Below are positions 60,145 through 64,000 of a stretch of DNA of 64,000 nt, piece after piece. How positions within the stretch are numbered: position 1 is the stretch's first letter; the number at the start of each line of letters is the position of its first letter. A program made the translations under genes and the position numbers. The notes beneath the pieces are model-generated. The model ran no database searches, had not been told where the DNA came from, and saw only the letters and a list, made by a program, of their open reading frames with translations. Source of the stretch: CAG-103 sp963627135 (GTDB taxonomy: Bacteria > Bacillota > Clostridia > Oscillospirales > Oscillospiraceae); assembly GCA_963627135.1 (NCBI GenBank), contig CAVFZY010000007.1, forward strand, positions 124,001-188,000, written 5' to 3'.

Positions 60145-61514
60145 TTAAAGAGTACAAAACAATCCAGGAGATCGCCAGCCCTCTGATGATCGTCAAGAAC
60201 GTCGAAGGCGTGACCTACGACGAGCTGGCCGAGATCGAGCTCCCGAACGGTGAAGTCCGCCGCTGCAAGGTCCTCGAGGTCGAGGACGACCACGCGGTCG
60301 TGCAGCTCTTTGAGAGCGCGCAGGGCATCAACCTTGCGCAGTCGAAGGTCCGCTTCCTCGGCCACCCGCTGCAGCTGGGCGTGAGCGAGGATATGCTCGG
60401 TCGCGTCTTCAACGGCATGGGCGAGCCCATCGACGGCGGCCCGGCAATCCTCGCCGAGGAGCACCGCGACATCAACGGCCTGCCGATGAACCCGGCGGCC
60501 CGCGCCTACCCGGCAGAGTTCATCCAGACCGGCGTTTCCACCATCGACGGCCTGAACACCCTCGTCCGCGGCCAGAAGCTGCCGATCTTCTCGGCGTCCG
60601 GCCTGCCGCACGCCGCGCTGGCCGCGCAGATCGCGCGTCAGGCGAAGGTGCTGGGCGACAACGAGAACTTTGCCGTCGTCTTCGCCGCCATCGGCATCAC
60701 GTTCGAGGAATCCGAGTACTTCATTCAGGAGTTCCGCCGCACCGGCGCCATCGACCGCACGGTCGTGTTCTCGAACCTTGCCAACGACCCCGCCGTCGAG
60801 CGTATCGCCACCCCGCGTATGGCGCTGACCGCGGCCGAGTATCTGGCCTTTGAAAAGGACATGCAGGTGCTGGTCATCCTGACCGACATCACGAATTACG
60901 CCGAGGCTCTGCGTGAAGTTTCCGCGGCGAAGAAGGAAGTCCCGGGCCGCCGCGGCTACCCTGGCTACCTGTACACCGACCTGGCCACGCTCTACGAGCG
61001 CGCCGGCCGCCGCATCGGCAAGTCCGGCTCGATCACCATGATCCCGATCCTGACTATGCCTGAAGACGACAAGACCCACCCGATCCCTGACCTGACCGGC
61101 TACATCACCGAGGGCCAGATCATCCTCTCCCGCGACCTGTACCGCAAGGGCATCATCCCGCCCGTGGATGTGCTGCCCAGCCTGTCGCGTCTGAAGGATA
61201 AGGGCATCGGCGAGGGCAAGACCCGTGAAGACCACTCCGGCACGATGAACCAGCTGTTCGCGGCGTATGCCCGCGGCAAGGACGCCAAGGAGCTCATGAC
61301 CATCCTGGGCGAGGCGGCCCTGTCCGACGATGACAAGCAGTTTGCAAAGTTCGCCGATGCGTTCGAGCAGCGCTACGTCAACCAGGGCAACAACACCAAC
61401 CGTTCCATTGAGGACACCCTCAACCTCGGTTGGGAGCTGCTGAGCATGCTGCCGCGCACCGAGCTCAAGCGTATCAAGCCCGAACTGATCGAGAAGTATA
61501 TGCCCGAGGCCTGA
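60141..61514 (+). CDS. ntpB: V-type ATP synthase subunit B
   Basis: 457 aa from a GTG at 60141 that overlaps the ntpA stop (GTGA). No P-loop, as expected; DGLNTLVRGQKLPIFSASGL stands at that place. VLVILTDITNYAEALREVSA and GRRGYPGYLYTDLATLYERA are family signatures. Non-catalytic nucleotide-binding partner of NtpA. GGAGGTGAGG upstream. Confidence 0.97.
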   Translation: MIKEYKTIQEIASPLMIVKNVEGVTYDELAEIELPNGEVRRCKVLEVEDDHAVVQLFESAQGINLAQSKVRFLGHPLQLGVSEDMLGRVFNGMGEPIDGGPAILAEEHRDINGLPMNPAARAYPAEFIQTGVSTIDGLNTLVRGQKLPIFSASGLPHAALAAQIARQAKVLGDNENFAVVFAAIGITFEESEYFIQEFRRTGAIDRTVVFSNLANDPAVERIATPRMALTAAEYLAFEKDMQVLVILTDITNYAEALREVSAAKKEVPGRRGYPGYLYTDLATLYERAGRRIGKSGSITMIPILTMPEDDKTHPIPDLTGYITEGQIILSRDLYRKGIIPPVDVLPSLSRLKDKGIGEGKTREDHSGTMNQLFAAYARGKDAKELMTILGEAALSDDDKQFAKFADAFEQRYVNQGNNTNRSIEDTLNLGWELLSMLPRTELKRIKPELIEKYMPEA

Positions 61515-61553
61515 GCGCACCCGTCCCGCAGACTTACCAAGTGAGGTGATTTG

Positions 61554-62207
61554 ATGGCAAATACAGCAATTACCCCGACAAGAATGGTGCTCAACCAGCT
61601 CAAGGGCCGGTTGAAAACCGCTCGCAGGGGTCATAAGCTCCTCAAGGATAAGCGTGACGAGCTGATGCGTCAGTTCCTCGACAACGTGCGCCTGAACAAG
61701 CAGCTGCGTGCGAAGGTCGAGCAGGGACTCACGGAGGCGTTCGGCTCTCTGTCGGTCGCGTCCGCGATCATGTCCCCGGAAATGCTCGAGCAGTCGCTGC
61801 TCTACCCGCGGCAGAGCGTCGAGCTGGGCATGACCTATCAGAACATCATGAGTGTGAACGTGCCGGTCTATGATTTCCAGACCCGCAACAGCGATCCGTC
61901 CGAGATCTTCCCGTACGGCTTCGCGCAGACGTCCGGCGAGCTGGACGATGCGCTCGAGAAGCTGGCAGAAGTGTTCAAGGACATGCTCGAGCTCGCGCAG
62001 GTCGAAAAGACCACGCAGATGCTCGCGCAGGAGATTGAAAAGACCCGCCGCCGCGTCAACGCGCTCGAATACGTTATGATCCCCGAGCTGGAGCAGAACA
62101 TTCGTTACATCTCCATGAAGCTGGACGAGAACGAAAGTTCGACGAAGGTGCGCCTGATGAAGGTCAAGGAAATGGTCCTCGAGGACGCACACCACTACAA
62201 GCAGTGA
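61554..62207 (+). CDS. ntpD: V-type ATP synthase subunit D
   Basis: 217 aa from the ATG at 61554 (GAGGTGA upstream). Antiparallel coiled-coil: PTRMVLNQLKGRLKTARRGH at the N-terminus and RRRVNALEYVMIPELEQNIR near the C-terminus. Central rotor shaft. Last gene of the operon, 9 bases before a terminator. Confidence 0.95.
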   Translation: MANTAITPTRMVLNQLKGRLKTARRGHKLLKDKRDELMRQFLDNVRLNKQLRAKVEQGLTEAFGSLSVASAIMSPEMLEQSLLYPRQSVELGMTYQNIMSVNVPVYDFQTRNSDPSEIFPYGFAQTSGELDDALEKLAEVFKDMLELAQVEKTTQMLAQEIEKTRRRVNALEYVMIPELEQNIRYISMKLDENESSTKVRLMKVKEMVLEDAHHYKQ

Positions 62208-62216
62208 ACCATTTAG

Positions 62217-62249
62217 AAAACCGCCGCATCCTTGGATGCGGCGGTTTTT
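62217..62249 (+). terminator. terminator of the V-ATPase operon
   Basis: 14-bp stem AAAACCGCCGCATC/GATGCGGCGGTTTT, loop CTTG, T5 tail. Nearly the same hairpin recurs at 62408-62440. Confidence 0.9.
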
Positions 62250-62370
62250 GCAGCAGGTGAAGAGGCGGCCGCTGCGGCAATGGATGACAGAGCAGCAGGG
62301 GCGCTCGAGGGGGCAAGGCCCGCCTCGAATGAAATGCACTTCGAAAGCACAAATCTATTTGAGCTTTCGG

Positions 62371-62440
62371 GTTTTCCAATCGGCCGAAAATCGTTTTGGC
62401 CGATCGGAAAACCGCCGCATCGGTCGATGCGGCGGTTTTT
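62371..62440. repeat. two further hairpins: an inverted repeat and a copy of the V-ATPase terminator
   Basis: At about 62373-62411, TTTTCCAATCGGCC and GGCCGATCGGAAAA pair with one mismatch. It is joined to a second AAAACCGCCGCATCG/CGATGCGGCGGTTTT hairpin (62408-62422, 62425-62439) that repeats the terminator at 62217. The latter also ends the convergent nucleotidyltransferase gene. Confidence 0.7.
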
Positions 62441-62445
62441 GCGTC

Positions 62446-63447
62446 CTATCGGTTCTCGTCCTGTTCCATAAGCTCGAGCAGGTATGCTGTCTCAGCGGCG
62501 GCGTCCGGTGCGTTTGCCTCGACCTGCAGGGTGGAAGTGTTCGCGTTTGGCCGGATGGTCAGCTCCCAGCCGCCGTCGCGCATATGCAGGCCGTCGGTAA
62601 AGTCCGCTCCGGCCTCCATCATCGCCTCTGAGATCGTGCGCATCAGGTGCGCGCGGTCTCGGCAGGGGACGGTACGGCAGTTCGGGTCCGTGATTTGCGG
62701 CGGCAGGTCATCCGGGGCGTCCGCCCGCGCCGGGCTCAGCCGTCCGTCGAGCACGTCGAGGCTGCACTGGTAGTAGGCGCGCGGCGTGCCGATGTCGCAC
62801 CAGTAGCCGTCCATCGGCACGCCGAGGATCGGCTCGTGCGCCGCGAGCAGCAGCGGGAAGAGATTTTTGGCAAAATCAAACGGCTGGTCTTCCGGCACAT
62901 AGGCCATCGCCCGCGGGGAGACAATATAGATCCCGGTGTTGACGAGATCGGTCACAACGTGCTCCCAGTCCGGCTTTTCGATGAAGTGTTGCACAAAGCC
63001 CTGTCGATCCTGTAGCACGAGCCCGTACTGCAGCGGCTCGGTGTTCGGGTAGAGCGCGATCGTCACGGCCGCGTCCGCCTGCTGATGCCGGCGGTAGAGC
63101 CCCAGCAGATCAAAGCTGCACGCGGCGTCGCCGCTGATGACAAGGAAATCCTCCTTGCCGTAAAAGTCGCTGCACGCGCGCACGCCGCCGGCTGTGCCGC
63201 GCGGCTCGGACTCGATGCGGTATTTTAGATGCACGCCGTAGTCGCTGCCGTCGCCGCAGTGTTCCTGAATGATCTCCGGTCGGTAGCATAGCGTCATGCA
63301 CACGTCTGTGAAGCCGTTGCGCCGCAGCAGATCCAGTAGCCGGTCAAGTACTGGCACGCCGACGAGCGGTACCATAGGTTTCGGGAGGCTTCCGGTGATG
63401 CTGCGCAGCCGCCGGCCCTGACCGCCGGCCAGTAAAATGGCTTTCAT
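62446..63447 (-). CDS. sugar-phosphate nucleotidyltransferase fused to a lone phosphohexomutase domain IV
   Basis: 333 aa from the ATG at 63447 (AAAGGAG). MKAILLAGGQGRRLRSITGS and SLPKPMVPLVG are the NTP-transferase signature; ISGDAAC is the metal site; GYWCDIGTPRAYYQC is typical of GDP-mannose/NDP-sugar pyrophosphorylases. After about residue 245 there is no beta-helix; instead VPCRDRAHLMRTISEAMMEA and DGLHMRDGGWELTIRPNANT match the C-terminal domain IV of phosphomannomutase. Larger relatives carry all four mutase domains; here I-III are missing. Probable NDP-sugar synthesis for surface glycans; fusion odd. Confidence 0.82.
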   Translation of the reverse strand: MKAILLAGGQGRRLRSITGSLPKPMVPLVGVPVLDRLLDLLRRNGFTDVCMTLCYRPEIIQEHCGDGSDYGVHLKYRIESEPRGTAGGVRACSDFYGKEDFLVISGDAACSFDLLGLYRRHQQADAAVTIALYPNTEPLQYGLVLQDRQGFVQHFIEKPDWEHVVTDLVNTGIYIVSPRAMAYVPEDQPFDFAKNLFPLLLAAHEPILGVPMDGYWCDIGTPRAYYQCSLDVLDGRLSPARADAPDDLPPQITDPNCRTVPCRDRAHLMRTISEAMMEAGADFTDGLHMRDGGWELTIRPNANTSTLQVEANAPDAAAETAYLLELMEQDENR

Positions 63448-63479
63448 GCGCACGCTCCTTTCATAAACGGGAAAATGGC

Positions 63480-63508
63480 TTGCGGATACCCGCAAAAGCT
63501 GATATAAT
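63480..63508 (+). promoter_or_regulatory. promoter of the gdpP-like gene
   Basis: TTGCGG (63480-63485), 17-base spacer, TATAAT (63503-63508), 56 bases before the start. Confidence 0.75.
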
Positions 63509-63564
63509 CATTCATTATCATAGGGACAATGGCTTTTCCCCACAGGGTGCAAGGAGGTATGACG

Positions 63565-64000
63565 ATGCGGGACCCCAATGTCAGCAATGTACCCAATGAA
63601 TCCAAGCTGCAGCGTGCGCTGATGCCCAATTCGCGGATGTTTCTGCTGTTTCTGATCGTGTTTGCAGTCATCACGTTTTTCTTCTCCGACCGGCTCTGGC
63701 TGTCGATCGCCGAGGGTGTCATCATTCTGCTGCTCATCATCTATTCGGTCATCATGCGTGCGCGCAAGCGCCGCACGCTTGAACGATATATTGAATCTGT
63801 CACCTATGATACGGAGTCTGCGCGAAATAATACCCTGCAGAATTTCCCGCTGCCGATGGCGGTCTTCCGCCCGGCGGATTCGCAGGTCATCTGGGCCAAC
63901 CAGAACTTTTTCGATCTCTGCGGCCGACACAAGCCATCGGTCGATCTGCGCATCACGGACGTGATCCCGGAGTTTTCCGGCCGCTGGCTGCTCGAGGGCA
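63565..64000 (+). CDS. gdpP: GdpP-like cyclic-di-AMP phosphodiesterase, 5' part
   Basis: Partial: runs off the right edge after about 145 codons. Start ATG at 63565, 7 bases after AAGGAGG; an ATG at 63559 is too close to the SD. Two N-terminal membrane helices (MFLLFLIVFAVITFFF and AEGVIILLLIIYSVIM), then the onset of a PAS-like domain (NFPLPMAVFRPADSQVIWAN, FFDLCG). This matches the N-terminus of GdpP, whose degenerate GGDEF and DHH/DHHA1 domains would lie beyond the window. Those domains are not seen, so the call is from the N-terminus only. Confidence 0.75.
   Translation, partial: MRDPNVSNVPNESKLQRALMPNSRMFLLFLIVFAVITFFFSDRLWLSIAEGVIILLLIIYSVIMRARKRRTLERYIESVTYDTESARNNTLQNFPLPMAVFRPADSQVIWANQNFFDLCGRHKPSVDLRITDVIPEFSGRWLLEG

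Noticed and set aside
1..64000. CRISPR arrays, transposases, integrases, tRNA or rRNA genes
   Set aside because: No regularly spaced repeats, no recombinase-type proteins, and no cloverleaf or rRNA-like segments were recognised by eye. A covariance-model scan could still find small RNAs.

Overview
The window looks like chromosomal DNA of an uncultured, high-GC, gut-associated member of the Bacillota, most likely Oscillospiraceae/Ruminococcaceae-like. The evidence is PolC-type DNA polymerase III, a V-type ATPase operon, an S-layer-homology protein, the pyrH-frr-uppS-cdsA-dxr-rseP-ispG-polC order typical of Bacillota, and AAGGAGG-type ribosome binding sites. The taxonomic placement is inference. 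No rRNA, tRNA, CRISPR array, transposase or integrase was recognised.

The central feature is a bile-acid-inducible (bai) 7-alpha-dehydroxylation gene set in two blocks. Block A (295-4344, minus) has an SDR, a class III CoA transferase and an FMN/FAD fumarate-reductase-like flavoprotein. Its composition recalls the baiJKL cluster of Clostridium scindens, and it is divergent from a LysR regulator. Block B (about 19.1-36.8 kb) is arranged around a 614-base divergent control region. To the left run baiCD, baiE, an ATP-grasp ligase gene and a second SnoaL-fold dehydratase-like gene. To the right run baiH, an unusual double-HTH AraC regulator with an HTH-less partner, then baiA, baiB, baiG, two tandem baiF paralogues, another SDR and a 7-alpha-HSDH-like SDR. 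Together these cover import, CoA activation, 3-oxidation, Delta4 and Delta6 oxidation, 7-dehydration, CoA recycling and the reductive arm.

Between the two blocks (8.0-20.8 kb, minus) is a tightly overlapping gene train. It encodes five ATP-grasp ligases (four of the sugar-transfer-associated type, one TupA-like), an octopine-dehydrogenase-family protein, two GT2 glycosyltransferases, a polysaccharide pyruvyl transferase, RmlC and RmlD, and an SSS symporter with a 34-residue partner. I read it as a surface-glycan pathway that decorates sugars with amino acids or opine-like acids. Its ATP-grasp genes extend into the bai block. A CsoR / P-type ATPase metal-efflux unit (5.5-8.0 kb) has well-formed promoters and candidate operators.

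The right half is mostly housekeeping: the pyrH-to-polC gene string (37.1-47.4 kb), a secreted Cys-pair-repeat/SLH protein, a cytidylate-kinase-like protein, a ribbon-helix-helix regulator opposite a frameshifted membrane-protein gene, a stand-alone E2-acyltransferase-fold protein, a nine-gene V-ATPase operon (53.5-62.2 kb) whose K subunit carries the known Na+ ligands, a nucleotidyltransferase fused to a lone phosphohexomutase domain IV, and the 5' end of a gdpP-like gene cut by the window edge.
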